A DNA stretch of 64,000 nucleotides from Arthrobacter rhizosphaerae (GCF_023062595.1 NZ_JALLAN010000006.1:124001-188000), one strand, 5' to 3'. Counted from the first letter of the stretch, positions 27,255-36,254 are shown. The notes: generated from the letters alone by a model not told the origin. Numbers and translations are program-made.

Positions 27255-27573
27255 CGATTCGTCATCAAGGTTTCGTCAGCACTCCCGTCACACACGAAGC
27301 TAAACCCAACCCGGGCCGTCAGCTTTGATGGTTCTGCGAGCCGCCTTCTGCTTCTCCTGGGTTATGGGAATCGACGACGTCGAGAAATTCGAGAGATCCG
27401 CCAGTCACTTTTCGTAGGACGGTTAAGCACGAGGCTGACGGGACAGCCAGCTGCCGCGTCTTCAGCTTTGTTCAGCGGCTGGAAGGGCGTCGTAGGTGTA
27501 GGAAGCAACGGCCAGGGGCTTGACCCCGCACAGTCGGCCTCCTACCGTGGTGGCAACTGAAAGGAGCCTTACG

Positions 27574-27957
27574 ATGACCGTGTCGCATGAGACCGCATTG
27601 GCAGAGCTGGCCGGGCATTTCAAGCCGGTCTTCGAGCAAAGCCCTGACGGCGTCTACCTCTGGCTAAACGAACAGCACAAGGTCTGCAACCAGCGGTTGG
27701 CCGCCATGTTCGGGTACGACGTCCCCGAGTGGCAGGAGGTCGACGACTTCGCCGACACGTTCATCGCGGACGAGAGTCGGTCGATGTACGTCTGGCACTA
27801 CCAGCATCAAGTCGGCGGCCTGCAGTATCCGGTGTCCTTCCGCTTCCGCGGCAAGCGCAAGGACGGGTCAACTTTCGACGCGGAGACGGACATGATTCCG
27901 CTGACGTACGCCGGGCATGTCGTGGCCTACCACTTCGTCCGCCAGATCGGCGCCTAG
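27574..27957 (+). CDS. PAS domain protein
   Basis: 127 residues consisting of one PAS domain: FKPVFEQSPDGVYLWLNEQH, RLAAMFGYDVPEWQEVDDFA, VSFRFRGKRKDGSTFDAETD and IPLTYAGHVVAYHFVRQIGA. No output domain is attached, so it is a stand-alone sensor or adaptor. Start ATG at 27574 has AAAGGAG upstream; the longer frame to 27520 lacks one. No partner gene is evident. Confidence 0.75.
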   Translation: MTVSHETALAELAGHFKPVFEQSPDGVYLWLNEQHKVCNQRLAAMFGYDVPEWQEVDDFADTFIADESRSMYVWHYQHQVGGLQYPVSFRFRGKRKDGSTFDAETDMIPLTYAGHVVAYHFVRQIGA

Positions 27958-28058
27958 CTACAGGGGCGGATTGGGGCCGATGAGTGCACCGCCCCCAATC
28001 CCGTTCCGGTGAGAAGAAGCTCGATCAGCAGGCGAACTGCTACATATAGCGCTGCCGC

Positions 28059-28283
28059 TCATGCGAGTATCCGCGCACAGCGGCGTTGTGGGCCGCCGCG
28101 GAACGCGAGCGTGAGGAACACGAGCGGGACAACGAGCGGCCGCATCCGCGTGGTGATGCCCGGGAGATCGAGCTCGCGGCTGTCCACGCGGAACATCTCG
28201 CCGCTGTACTTCTCGAGGAAGCGTTTGACCCGCTGGGCCAGGGTGGCCAGCAGGGCGGGGCCAGGGCCGGGGGCGCCCCACAT
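28059..28283 (-). CDS. Possible small membrane protein or transporter fragment
   Basis: 74 residues from an ATG: QRVKRFLEKYSGEMFRVDSR, then ELDLPGITTRMRPLVVPLVF and LTLAFRGGPQ. The pattern 'DLPG..R.RPLVVPLVFLTLAFRGG' faintly resembles the end of ECF transporter T components, so it may be a gene fragment. Other frames are open here because of high GC. Low confidence that it is expressed. Confidence 0.25.
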   Translation of the reverse strand: MWGAPGPGPALLATLAQRVKRFLEKYSGEMFRVDSRELDLPGITTRMRPLVVPLVFLTLAFRGGPQRRCARILA

Positions 28284-28428
28284 CGCTACTTCACGGGGCG
28301 GAGCTATTGTCCTCTCTTGCTAACCACCGAGCCGAGTCCCAGTGGACTGGGGTGGAACTACCCTGCCAAGTGATTCGTGGGTGCGCAGAGGATCGATACT
28401 CAGAGGGCCAAACATCCGTCCCGCTGAC

Positions 28429-28453
28429 GTCCCAGTTCCTTGATTGTGGGACA
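28429..28453. repeat. ~26-bp palindrome family, copy 3
   Basis: GTCCCAGTTCCTTG then TGGGACA. The 5' arm matches copy 2 closely and the 3' inner arm has diverged. The surrounding gap (28284-28733) holds nothing else I can support. Confidence 0.5.
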
Positions 28454-28733
28454 TGTCCCGCCGGTGATGCGGGCGAACCGCGAGCCAGAGTGTGCGGCGA
28501 CGCTGGTAAAAAGCTTTCGCACTCGCTTTCATCCATTCGAAGTCATAATTTCATCTATGTAGTGTGCCAGCTTGGAAGGTCCGTCGATCCCCCAATTGTC
28601 GGCGGGCCTTCTTTCTCTGGCTCCGACGCCAGGCACTCAAACGCCGGACACGGGCTAAGGGCTCCTCCGACGGCGCTTCCTTCATCCCGAACCCCCGTAG
28701 ACTCAGGCGGAAGAAATCAGCTTGGGGGAAGCC

Positions 28734-29162
28734 ATGAAATCACGCGGCAATTGTCTGGTCATCGAACACGATCACGATGTCAGGGAACTTCTGGCCGTGA
28801 TCCTCACTGGCGAAGGCTTCGATGTGTACACCGTTGCCACCGCCGCGGAGGGAGTACAGGCAGCCCAGACCCTGGACCTGGCCCTCATCGCCTTGGACCT
28901 TGGCCCCCCGGAGGTCGACGGCTCCGAACTCGTTCTCAGCTTCAAGAAAACCTCGGATGCCCCGCTCCTCATGATCACCACAAAAGCCCGCGCCATCAAT
29001 GAGGACCAGGGCCTTGCCGCGGGAGCAGACGCCTATCTGGTCAAACCCTTCCGCCCTGCCCTGCTTCGGAAGCTCATCAACCAGCTCAGCCCGCAACAGC
29101 AATTCAGGACGGCAAAAACCCATACTATGCAGGACGAAAACTACACGGAACAAGCCTCATAA
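28734..29162 (+). CDS. Stand-alone response regulator receiver
   Basis: 142 residues with one CheY-like receiver domain and a short tail. The acidic pocket (VIEHDHDVRE), the phospho-acceptor in LALIALDLGPPEVDG, the switch Thr in MITTKA and the Lys in YLVKPFRP are all present. There is no DNA-binding output domain and no adjacent kinase. Start ATG at 28734 follows GGGGGAAG. The tail is polar (QFRTAKTHTMQDENYTEQAS). Confidence 0.82.
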   Translation: MKSRGNCLVIEHDHDVRELLAVILTGEGFDVYTVATAAEGVQAAQTLDLALIALDLGPPEVDGSELVLSFKKTSDAPLLMITTKARAINEDQGLAAGADAYLVKPFRPALLRKLINQLSPQQQFRTAKTHTMQDENYTEQAS

Positions 29163-29222
29163 AGGACCTGTGGTCGGTGACCTTCACGCTCACCTAGATC
29201 GCCGCCCTGGGCGTAGCCGCAG

Positions 29223-30017
29223 TCAGGTTGCTTGGGCTGACAGGAGCAGGAACAACGGAACACGGCGTCTGCGGGCCAACTCGGCTTCGTCTCCGCCAAA
29301 TCGGCTGGGTTCCGGTGCGCACTCCCGCAGGGCTGTCAGGTTGAATCCAGCACCAGTAATCCCATCCACATACTGTTCAACGGTGCGGTGGAACCAGGTC
29401 ACGGTGTCACCCATCCACAAGCGCTCTCGGGCTCCACTAAAGAAGTAGTCATCAACGGTCCAACTCCCACGCGGTCCTGGGGATGGCTGCGCATCGGATG
29501 AGGTGATAACGGGGTGAAGAACTGAGAAGCAGAGCCTCCCACCGGGACGCAGTGCGGCATGGCAGGCGCGCAGAACGGCGTCCAGGTCCTCAAGGTAGTG
29601 CAGGGCCAGCCGCGAGACCACAAGGTCAACGCTCCCGGCAGGAAGCGAGAGCTCCTCCATGTTCTGAACGGCCGCCGTCCCCCGGGTGTCCTGGAGTGTC
29701 ACCTCGGCTCGCGTGACCATCTCCTGGGAACCATCAATACCCATGTAGTTGGTGCATCCCTGTCGTAGAAGCATTGCCCCCAGTGCTGCGTCTCCACAAC
29801 CAAGATCCAGGACATCTAACCCTGCTACGTCGCCGAGCTCAGCAAGCAGCGCGGGCTCCTCCATCGTGAAATTCGGGCTGGAAACTCCGCCGTGGCGATG
29901 AGCTCCGTACCTCTCGGCCACGCCCGGACGGTCATAAAACAAGGCCCCACTCTTCGATCCGGAAGAAATATCCGGGGATGGGATGCCATTTTCAGAGCTT
30001 GATTGAGTCACCCTCAC
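29223..30017 (-). CDS. Class I SAM-dependent methyltransferase
   Basis: 264 residues. The SAM-binding motif I is LDVLDLGCGDAALGAMLLRQ (about 68-87), followed by YMGIDGSQEMVTRAE (acidic loop), VDLVVSRLALHYLEDLDAV and ALRPGGRLCFSVLHPV. The target is unknown. The first 25 residues (SSSENGIPSPDISSGSKSGA) are low complexity, so the true start may be later. It stands alone. Confidence 0.82.
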   Translation of the reverse strand: MRVTQSSSENGIPSPDISSGSKSGALFYDRPGVAERYGAHRHGGVSSPNFTMEEPALLAELGDVAGLDVLDLGCGDAALGAMLLRQGCTNYMGIDGSQEMVTRAEVTLQDTRGTAAVQNMEELSLPAGSVDLVVSRLALHYLEDLDAVLRACHAALRPGGRLCFSVLHPVITSSDAQPSPGPRGSWTVDDYFFSGARERLWMGDTVTWFHRTVEQYVDGITGAGFNLTALRECAPEPSRFGGDEAELARRRRVPLFLLLSAQAT

Positions 30018-30061
30018 AGTCCATCACAGGGTAAACCCACTTCGACGGCGCCACCGAGCCC

Positions 30062-30087
30062 TGTCTCAATGCCTTGGAAGTGGGACT
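30062..30087. repeat. ~26-bp palindrome family, copy 4
   Basis: TGTCTCAATGCC-TT-GGAAGTGGGACT. It aligns with copy 2 over the whole length with several mismatches in the left arm. Confidence 0.5.
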
Positions 30088-30255
30088 CACTTGGTGGGAC
30101 ACTCCTTGCTGGGTGTCAAAATATTTGCGCACCTCAACGAATTCGGGAGGCGGCCCGGTGCGGGCCTATAAGGGACGTATCCAATCCGCACGGCGACTGG
30201 CGCGTCCGCATTCCAATCTCGTAAAGAGCGCGGGTGGGCCGATAGCATCACTGGC

Positions 30256-30615
30256 ATGTCACCCACAGCAATAACTACTGCCTTCATCCCCGTTCATAAT
30301 CCAGCATCAGCTGCGCTCTGGTACAGCGAGACCCTCGATCTGGAAATCCTGACGACCAATAGCTCAAGCGCAGTGCTGGGACCGACCTCCGGAACGACGT
30401 CAATAACCTTGCTCGGCCCAGAAAGCGGCATCAAAGTCGCGCCAGGTCTCAAGTGGGCAACATGCAACTTCCTCGTTGAAAATCTCCATGAGAAGCGCGC
30501 CGCGCTCCAGCGCCTGGAAATCCAAACCACCGACGTCGAAGGGTCACCGGAGATCTGTCTGTTCTTCACACTTCAAGACCCGGATGGAAACACCCTGCTG
30601 CTGACCGACCGTTAA
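30256..30615 (+). CDS. VOC (glyoxalase/bleomycin-resistance fold) protein
   Basis: 119 residues with two beta-alpha-beta-beta-beta modules: ITTAFIPVHNPASAALWYSE, then TLDLEI, and the C-terminal LFFTLQDPDGNTLLLTDR, a classic VOC ending with a potential metal ligand. Function unassigned; members include dioxygenases, isomerases and drug-binding proteins. It ends tail-to-tail with the next gene (four-base overlap). Confidence 0.82.
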   Translation: MSPTAITTAFIPVHNPASAALWYSETLDLEILTTNSSSAVLGPTSGTTSITLLGPESGIKVAPGLKWATCNFLVENLHEKRAALQRLEIQTTDVEGSPEICLFFTLQDPDGNTLLLTDR

Positions 30616-30887
30616 TCCCGCAGCCCAGCTAGCCTCCACCGCCTGACCAAATAGTCGGGATCGCTCGTTGTGGCAGGATCGACCAAATCCGTTTCCTGCA
30701 GCCATGGGGCGCCCCAAATTTGGATCCGCCCTTCTCGTAGGAGCTCGATCAACGCAGTGCTGATGTCCTCCACGGAAGCGCCTCCTTCACTGCGAATCTC
30801 CTCTATTCCTGCTATCTCCGGCAACGGGATCTCGTCCTCAAGTCCTAGGTCCAGAATTTCCTGCCGAAGCTTCGTCGGATCGATCAT
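30612..30887 (-). CDS. Hypothetical small acidic protein
   Basis: 91 residues, strongly acidic, no membrane segment: PLPEIAGIEEIRSEGGASVE, then DISTALIELLREGRIQIWGA. The second half has the look of a winged-helix-like small domain (STALIELLREGRIQIWGAPW). Not recognised. Convergent with the VOC gene. Confidence 0.5.
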   Translation of the reverse strand: MIDPTKLRQEILDLGLEDEIPLPEIAGIEEIRSEGGASVEDISTALIELLREGRIQIWGAPWLQETDLVDPATTSDPDYLVRRWRLAGLRD

Positions 30888-31391
30888 GGCACTAGGGAAA
30901 CGCGCACGCCGTCAAGTGGTCCGCCGAAGTACCTGAGATACGCGTCGGGCCCGGATACCCGGCTGGCCCGGAAGCCCTCCGGGAAGCACCCTGAGACCCA
31001 CCGAGCGGTGGGCACTTAGGTGGTGGCCACCGCGAGCCATCTTCGGCGCACGGCTTTTCCTGATTTCGCTTCGCGACATGGCAATATGACTTTCCCGTAA
31101 GTTCTCCCAAGACTCCAGCCACAATCCCCCATCACAAAAACCATTCGGAGCGGTTTCAGACATTCGGTACGCGCGTTGTAAATCGCAGCGATAAAGTGGC
31201 GGCAATTCCTCGACACTAAATGTCGGCCCCCGGGTGCCGTAAGCCGAACCTCAACCGGGCCAGTTTCCTCGGTCTACTCCGCAAAGTGAGAAGCCGGACA
31301 ACTCGGATCGCAGGGCCGCAGCGACTTCTATCGGAACTAGTCCGGATGCGTTCGATAGAGGAATCAGTAATCGACCGAGAATACGAAGTCC
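30888..31391. other. Non-coding region at the edge of the accessory island
   Basis: About 500 bp without a convincing gene on either strand. It contains copy A of the ~73-bp direct repeat (31177-31250), the first of four that punctuate the island. Confidence 0.5.
31177..31250 (+). repeat. ~73-bp direct repeat, copy A
   Basis: Pattern: TGTAAATCGCAGCGATAAAG ... GGCGGCAA ... CTAAATGTCG ... GTGCCGTAAGCCGAACC. Matches copies at 36069, 39637 and 44777 in the same orientation; the first and last ~20 bases are best conserved. Confidence 0.75.
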
Positions 31392-31664
31392 TCAGCGGCC
31401 ATCGGGCAACTTTGATCTGAGTTCCTCTGCGCGGGAAGCAATGGCCTGACGCTGGTCCCGGGTGAATCTTCTAGCCTGCTGGTCGAGGACTGCCCGGCTG
31501 CCCAACTCTCCCACACCCAACAGCTCACCCACCCGACGGATTGCTTCGTCCATATCTTCTGAATCCTCAATGACATGGAAGACCTCGTCACGCCGATCCA
31601 TCGCCTGCACCAAGGCCTCGAGGACCATCAACTCTTGCCTTGTCTGCAGCTCATCCTCATCCAT
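31392..31664 (-). CDS. GyrA/ParC coiled-coil-like mini-protein
   Basis: 90 residues resembling only the C-gate coiled-coil region of type IIA topoisomerase A subunits: LMVLEALVQAMDRRDEVFHV, IRRVGELLGVGELGSRAVLD and QQARRFTRDQRQAI align in pattern with GyrA '..LEALLIALDNIDEVI..LSEIQAQAILDMRLRRLT'. There is no catalytic tyrosine domain, so it cannot cut DNA. Such mini-proteins occur in actinobacteria with unknown roles. No partner gene. Confidence 0.6.
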   Translation of the reverse strand: MDEDELQTRQELMVLEALVQAMDRRDEVFHVIEDSEDMDEAIRRVGELLGVGELGSRAVLDQQARRFTRDQRQAIASRAEELRSKLPDGR

Positions 31665-32118
31665 GCGGCGATTCTTGCACGGCGGAAGTCATTGGGGCAC
31701 TGCGTCCAGCTGGGGAACGGACTACGGAACATCCTGGCGGGACAAGGATAGGTGTCCGGACGATCTACTGCGGGCTGGAATACGGCAAACACGATGAGCA
31801 TCACGAACAAGAATCCCTGCGCGACAGCAAAGGGTCCGGACATGGAATAGCAGGCCTGCCTCGTCGCCTTGCTGGTTCTAGTCATCCATGCCCCTTGGTC
31901 GCCAGGACTGACTCATCGTGCTGCTCCGGGAAGCAAGTGTCAACATCGGTAGAAGGCATTAGCCAGTTCACGCCGAATGGAGTATTCAAAAACGACCGAT
32001 ATCTTTAGTCCTCCGGCTGCTGTCCGCCATGTAGTTTACGGGGGTTTGGGGCTCTGGTTGCTTTGTCGTGGATGGGTTAGCGTCTTGTCCGTCCACGAGG
32101 CAGCTGACGGGAGCGGCA
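31665..32118. other. Non-coding region with element left end
   Basis: The right part belongs to the Tn554-like element (left end at 31988). The left part (31665-31987) has one frame with a hydrophobic stretch (GPFAVAQGFLFVMLIVFAVF, minus strand near 31800) that overlaps the GyrA-like start; I do not consider it a supported gene. Confidence 0.4.
31988..32015 (+). repeat. Left inverted end of the Tn554-like element
   Basis: AAAAACGACCGATATCTTTA then GTCCTCCG. It matches the reverse complement of 36010-36039 except at about three positions. Confidence 0.75.
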
Positions 32119-33222
32119 ATGCGGGTATCGAAGGTGCTGGATCCGGCAAGCAATGCGGTGTCTTTCACGCTTTTAAGCCACACCGGTGTGGTGGAACCGG
32201 CGGAGCGGTATCTGCGGTATCTCGCCGAGACGGAGCGGTCACCGAACACGATTAAGGCCCACGCCCACGATTTGAAGGACTGGTTCGTTTTCCTGCACGA
32301 ATACGGACGTGACTGGCAGTCCGTGAAGCTGGAAGACGTCGGGGCGTTCATCCGCTGGCTGCGGCGTCCGCCGGACATGCGTGGCCAGGTCTTTTCGGTG
32401 CTTCCGGCCATCGGGCACCATTGCGGTGAAGCAACGGTGAACCGCAAGCTTTCCACTGTATCGATCTTCTATCAGCATGCCGCCCGCAATGGCCTTGACC
32501 TGGGCGAGCTGATCACGTGCTGGGACCCTTCCGCACGCCAGGGAGGGTGGAAACCCTTCCTGCACCACATCAGCAAGGGCACCGCGAAGCAGCGCCGGGT
32601 GGTGAATCTTCCCGTGACGGCAAGGATTCCCCGCCTCCTGGCCCCCGACGAAGTCCAAAGCATCCTGGATTCGTGCGGACATCTCCGGGACCGGCTGCTG
32701 TTCGCGCTGCTCCATGACGCCGGTATCCGGATCGGTGAAGCCCTGGGGCTTCGGCATGAGGACGTCGCCGTGGCCGAACGGGAAATCACCGTCCGTCGGC
32801 GCGACAGCACTAACGGTGCGCGCGCTAAATCGCCTCACTCTCGCACCGTCCCTGTGACCGCCGAACTGATCCGGCTGTATGCCGACTACCTCGACGTCGA
32901 ATATGGCGACCTGGATTCCGACTACGTCTTCGTCAACCTGTTCGGCCGGCCCCACGGGCAGGCGATGACATACGCCGCCGTCTATGCCTTGGTGCGGCGG
33001 CTTCAGCGTCAGACGGGCCTCGGGTTTGAACCGCATTGGTTTAGGCACACTTATGCCACCCGGATGCTGCGCGAGAAAGTCCCTATCGAGGTCGTCTCGA
33101 AACTGCTGGGCCACGCCAGCCTCACGACGACGGTCAAAATCTATGCCCATATCTCCAGCGATGATGCCCGCCGCGCTCTAGCTGATGCTGGTTGGTTCGC
33201 CTCAAGGACGGTGACGATATGA
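32119..33222 (+). CDS. Tyrosine recombinase (TnpA-like)
   Basis: 367 residues. The SAM-like core-binding domain is YLRYLAETERSPNTIKAHAH. The catalytic residues are visible: Arg204 in AGIRIGEALG, His306/Arg309 in PHWFRHTYATRM, His332 in LLGHASLTTT and the nucleophile Tyr342 in VKIYAHIS. ATG at 32119 was chosen; an in-frame start at 32068 lies nearer the element end and lacks homology. It is coupled to the next recombinase by ATGA (33219-33222). Confidence 0.9.
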   Translation: MRVSKVLDPASNAVSFTLLSHTGVVEPAERYLRYLAETERSPNTIKAHAHDLKDWFVFLHEYGRDWQSVKLEDVGAFIRWLRRPPDMRGQVFSVLPAIGHHCGEATVNRKLSTVSIFYQHAARNGLDLGELITCWDPSARQGGWKPFLHHISKGTAKQRRVVNLPVTARIPRLLAPDEVQSILDSCGHLRDRLLFALLHDAGIRIGEALGLRHEDVAVAEREITVRRRDSTNGARAKSPHSRTVPVTAELIRLYADYLDVEYGDLDSDYVFVNLFGRPHGQAMTYAAVYALVRRLQRQTGLGFEPHWFRHTYATRMLREKVPIEVVSKLLGHASLTTTVKIYAHISSDDARRALADAGWFASRTVTI

Positions 33223-34730
33223 CCACTCTTCAACCTGTGCCTTCACGAAACGATCCGCCGCCGATCCGGACATTGCCCGCGGCGAAGGCGCGCCTGGGCG
33301 CCGCGCCGTGGGATACCGAGTTTCCCAAGGATGTGTGGCATGCGAGAGCCCTTGGTATCGCCGCCCGCAGCCAAGTCACGGTCCGCTTCGAGAGCATCAC
33401 CCGGCCCTGGTTGAAACAGCTGGCGAAGCGATGGGCACGCTGGCGGCTGACGGCCGGGTTGACGATTGAGTCCGCGGTGCTGGGGACCAAGGCCGTGGAG
33501 AGCTTCAATGCCTTTCTGGATTCATCGAGGATCCCGGTCAACGGCACCTCTGACATTGACCGGGCAGTGATCGAGGGGTTCCTGGCATATCTGCATACCC
33601 ACAGCGCCGGAGCAGCATCGCACCGGATCCGGATCGGTCAGTTCAACACGTTCCTGCTCACCATGCGCCGCCACGGATGGGTGACGGATCTGCCCGCTAC
33701 GGCCCAGATCTACACCGAGGACTATCCCAAAGAGACGGTCAGGCAGCCCCGGGCGCTGAGCGAATACGTCATGGCCCAGCTGGAAAACCCGGAAAATCTT
33801 GCCAAAATGGCCAGTCCGCATCACCGGCTGATCACTCTGATTCTGATCCGGTGCGGGCTGCGGATCAGCGACACCGTGGCCCTGACCCAGGACTGCATCA
33901 TCAGGGACAAGGACGGCGCCCCGTACCTGCGTTATCTGAACCACAAGATGAAACGCGAGGCGCTCGTCCCCATCGATGAGGAACTCGAACGGGCCATTGC
34001 GGAGCAGATCAGTTACGTCAACGGCATGGGCAATTCCGGGACCCGCCTGCTTTTCGCCCATGACAGGGTGGACGTTTACGGCGCCGGACACGTCAGCGCA
34101 AGCTCATACACTTACGCTCTTCGGTCATGGGTTACAGGCTGCAACATCGCCGATGAAAACGGGAATCCTGCCGTGGTCAGCCCGCATCGTTTCCGTCATA
34201 CGTTGGGCACCAGACTGATCAACCTCGACGTCCCGCAGGAGGTGGTGCGCCGGATCCTGGATCACGACTCGCACCAGATGACAGCCCACTACGCCAGACT
34301 CAGCGACATAACCATCCGGCGGCACTGGGAAGCCGCACGGAAAGTCAACGCATCCGGCAGCGACGTCGAGCTTGATCCCGACGGGCCCTTGGCCGAGGCC
34401 GCCTGGTCCAAACAGCGACTGGGCAGGGCGACTCAGGCGCTCCCAAACGGATACTGCGGACTCCCGGTGCAGAAGAGCTGCCCGCACGCCAATGCGTGCC
34501 TCACGTGTCCAATGTTCATCACCACCGCAGACTTCCTCCCGCAACACCGCGAACACCGGACACAGGTCGTCCAAATCATCTCCGCCGCCGAAGCCCGCGG
34601 CCAGCAGCGCCTGGCTGAAATGAACACACGCGTGCTCGGCAACCTGGACCGCATCATCCAAACACTCGACAACGAAACGCACGCAAACACTGACCATCTG
34701 CACGAGGAGGACAGCCGTGCGGGCAGATAA
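33219..34730 (+). CDS. Tyrosine recombinase (TnpB-like)
   Basis: 503 residues, the larger second recombinase of the element. It has CGLRISDTVAL (catalytic Arg), SPHRFRHTLGTRLIN (His-x-x-Arg), ILDHDSHQMTAHYARLS (His and nucleophile Tyr) and a C-terminal cysteine cluster (GYCGLPVQKSCPHANACLTC) typical of Tn554 TnpB, likely a zinc site. The start ATG overlaps the tnpA stop and its end overlaps the tnpC start, so the three proteins are made together. Confidence 0.9.
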   Translation: MTTLQPVPSRNDPPPIRTLPAAKARLGAAPWDTEFPKDVWHARALGIAARSQVTVRFESITRPWLKQLAKRWARWRLTAGLTIESAVLGTKAVESFNAFLDSSRIPVNGTSDIDRAVIEGFLAYLHTHSAGAASHRIRIGQFNTFLLTMRRHGWVTDLPATAQIYTEDYPKETVRQPRALSEYVMAQLENPENLAKMASPHHRLITLILIRCGLRISDTVALTQDCIIRDKDGAPYLRYLNHKMKREALVPIDEELERAIAEQISYVNGMGNSGTRLLFAHDRVDVYGAGHVSASSYTYALRSWVTGCNIADENGNPAVVSPHRFRHTLGTRLINLDVPQEVVRRILDHDSHQMTAHYARLSDITIRRHWEAARKVNASGSDVELDPDGPLAEAAWSKQRLGRATQALPNGYCGLPVQKSCPHANACLTCPMFITTADFLPQHREHRTQVVQIISAAEARGQQRLAEMNTRVLGNLDRIIQTLDNETHANTDHLHEEDSRAGR

Positions 34731-35103
34731 CAGCCGCCACATCCGGCAGGCCGCAGAACGCAGGCACGAACTCACCCGCTCCAAAGCCGTAGCGGCACTG
34801 CGTGAACTAGAAAAGCAGGGAGGAGCCGTCACCTTCGAAGCCGTAGCGGCCGCTGCCGGCGTATCCCGCTCCTGGCTCTACACACAGGCCGACCTGCGCG
34901 CCGTCATCATTGGTCTGCGCGATGAGGGCGGGTCCCGGCAGCCCCGCATAAACCGAAGCAGCGCCAGCACGGAGTCCCTGCGCGCCCGCCTCACCGCATC
35001 TCTTGAACGGAACCGGGAGCTATCCGCAGAAATCGAGCACCTCAGGCACCAGCTGGCCCTCGCCCTGGGACACTCGCGGCGCCGGAACGCCGGGAGCCCC
35101 TGA
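34717..35103 (+). CDS. DUF6262/TnpC-like transposition helper
   Basis: 128 residues from a GTG overlapping the tnpB stop. It has an HTH-like segment (VTFEAVAAAAGVSRSWLYTQ) and a C-terminal coiled coil (LTASLERNRELSAEIEHLRH), the layout of TnpC proteins in Tn554-type elements, which influence orientation and frequency of transposition. It is rich in Arg and Ala. Confidence 0.8.
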   Translation: MRADNSRHIRQAAERRHELTRSKAVAALRELEKQGGAVTFEAVAAAAGVSRSWLYTQADLRAVIIGLRDEGGSRQPRINRSSASTESLRARLTASLERNRELSAEIEHLRHQLALALGHSRRRNAGSP

Positions 35104-35136
35104 AGGAACCACGACCGAGCGGGTTGCGAAGTCGAT

Positions 35137-35706
35137 CTAGCGCACTGGCAGTGGCGTGCGGCGCCAGTCAGTCAGGTCCGGGTCGTGCTCGGCCAAGAGC
35201 TTTTCCAGCGCCTCCCAGCCATGTGTGAGGGCGAATCTTGCTTCCTCTGCGAAGAGCGGAATCAGCCAGGCAATAACAACGGGCCCGTCTGGTTCCTCGC
35301 ATGTCGAGAATTCGTCAGGCTGGTAAACAGGTCCGCAGACATACATGGCTTCAAGACTTGTGTTGGGGTCGAGCACGCCTCGGGGGCCGATGACGTCACC
35401 CCTGAGTAGCGCACGTCCTCCATCTATTGACTCGTCTGCCAATTGCTGAAGGAGCGACGGGATAAATCTTTCGAAGTCTCCCCGACGGACCATCATCAGA
35501 AGCTCAAGGCGTATCGGCTTCCCGCTCGATGGCGAGATCAGCCTGTGACGGCCGAGTCCAAGGGTCGAGTATGCGGCGACATCTTCGAGAGGGCCGGAGT
35601 GGAACTGGAGAATCTGAACGTGCATCCTTTGCCCGTCAGGATCCACCGACCAGCCACCGGAAATTGGACCCAAGAAACGCTCGAAATGCTCTACGAGATT
35701 CGTCAA
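35137..35706 (-). CDS. Suppressor of fused (SUFU) domain protein
   Basis: 189 residues matching bacterial SUFU domains: VAAYSTLGLGRHRLISPSSG, then RLELLMMVRR, LLRGDVIGPRG and the MYVCGPVYQPDEFSTCEEPD region. In bacteria this domain is known mainly from immunity proteins of polymorphic toxin systems. It is the only cargo gene inside the Tn554-like element and is opposite in orientation to the recombinases. No toxin gene is nearby, so its benefit to the element may be protection against a neighbour's toxin (inference). Confidence 0.78.
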   Translation of the reverse strand: MTNLVEHFERFLGPISGGWSVDPDGQRMHVQILQFHSGPLEDVAAYSTLGLGRHRLISPSSGKPIRLELLMMVRRGDFERFIPSLLQQLADESIDGGRALLRGDVIGPRGVLDPNTSLEAMYVCGPVYQPDEFSTCEEPDGPVVIAWLIPLFAEEARFALTHGWEALEKLLAEHDPDLTDWRRTPLPVR

Positions 35707-36009
35707 CCCGATACTTTCCCCTCATATGGCGGTCTGTCTACACTCGGCCATGCTGCCTATGGCGCCGTGACACGCCATGCTATCCCGGACTTGTCCTGGG
35801 TCTGGGACTAACGTCCGCAGCCATTTCCTTGGCTGGCAAGCCCGAAACCTAGCTGGGACGATCCGCGCTCTGCGTGACCAGAGGAGCGCCCCCGGAAGTG
35901 TCTCGCCTGCATCACAATTTTCAGTCTGGTCCCCAGGCACGCAGGCCTGTCAGAGATGCGTCGCGGACACTTTCCACAACGGATGCGCCGCGCCATCAAG
36001 CCACCGACG

Positions 36010-36039
36010 GAGACGGACTAAAGATATCGACCGTTTCTG
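36010..36039 (-). repeat. Right inverted end of the Tn554-like element
   Basis: GAGACGGACTAAAGATATCG then ACCGTTTCTG, the inverse of 31988-32015. Confidence 0.75.
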
Positions 36040-36068
36040 ACCAGTACACGGCGAGTCACCGAAATCCT

Positions 36069-36142
36069 TGTGAATCGCGGCGATAAGTGGCGGCATTTTC
36101 GCGGCGCTAAATGTCGTCCCTGGTGCACGTAAGCCGAACCTT
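36069..36142 (+). repeat. ~73-bp direct repeat, copy B
   Basis: TGTGAATCGCGGCGATAAGT ... GGCGGCATTTTCGCGG ... CTAAATGTCGTCCC ... CGTAAGCCGAACCTT. It begins 30 bp outside the right end of the Tn554-like element. Confidence 0.78.
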
Positions 36143-36254
36143 GAACGGTCATCGGTTGACCTTCCCGGGGCCGGCGGCTCAAGGACAGCTGACCCGCTCG
36201 GAGCGGTGTCAGGGTGTATTGACAAACGGTCTTTGCAAGGTGACCCTGACAGGT

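Larger units (their letters stand above)
31988..36039. mobile_element. Tn554-like tyrosine-recombinase transposon with inverted ends
   Basis: A 4.05-kb unit bounded by inverted sequences that share CGATATCTTTAGTCC. It holds two tyrosine recombinases, a TnpC-like helper (all coupled by overlaps) and one cargo gene, a SUFU-domain protein on the opposite strand. The gene order is that of Tn554. No target duplication was found, as expected for tyrosine recombination. Exact tips are inferred from the repeats. Confidence 0.7.
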
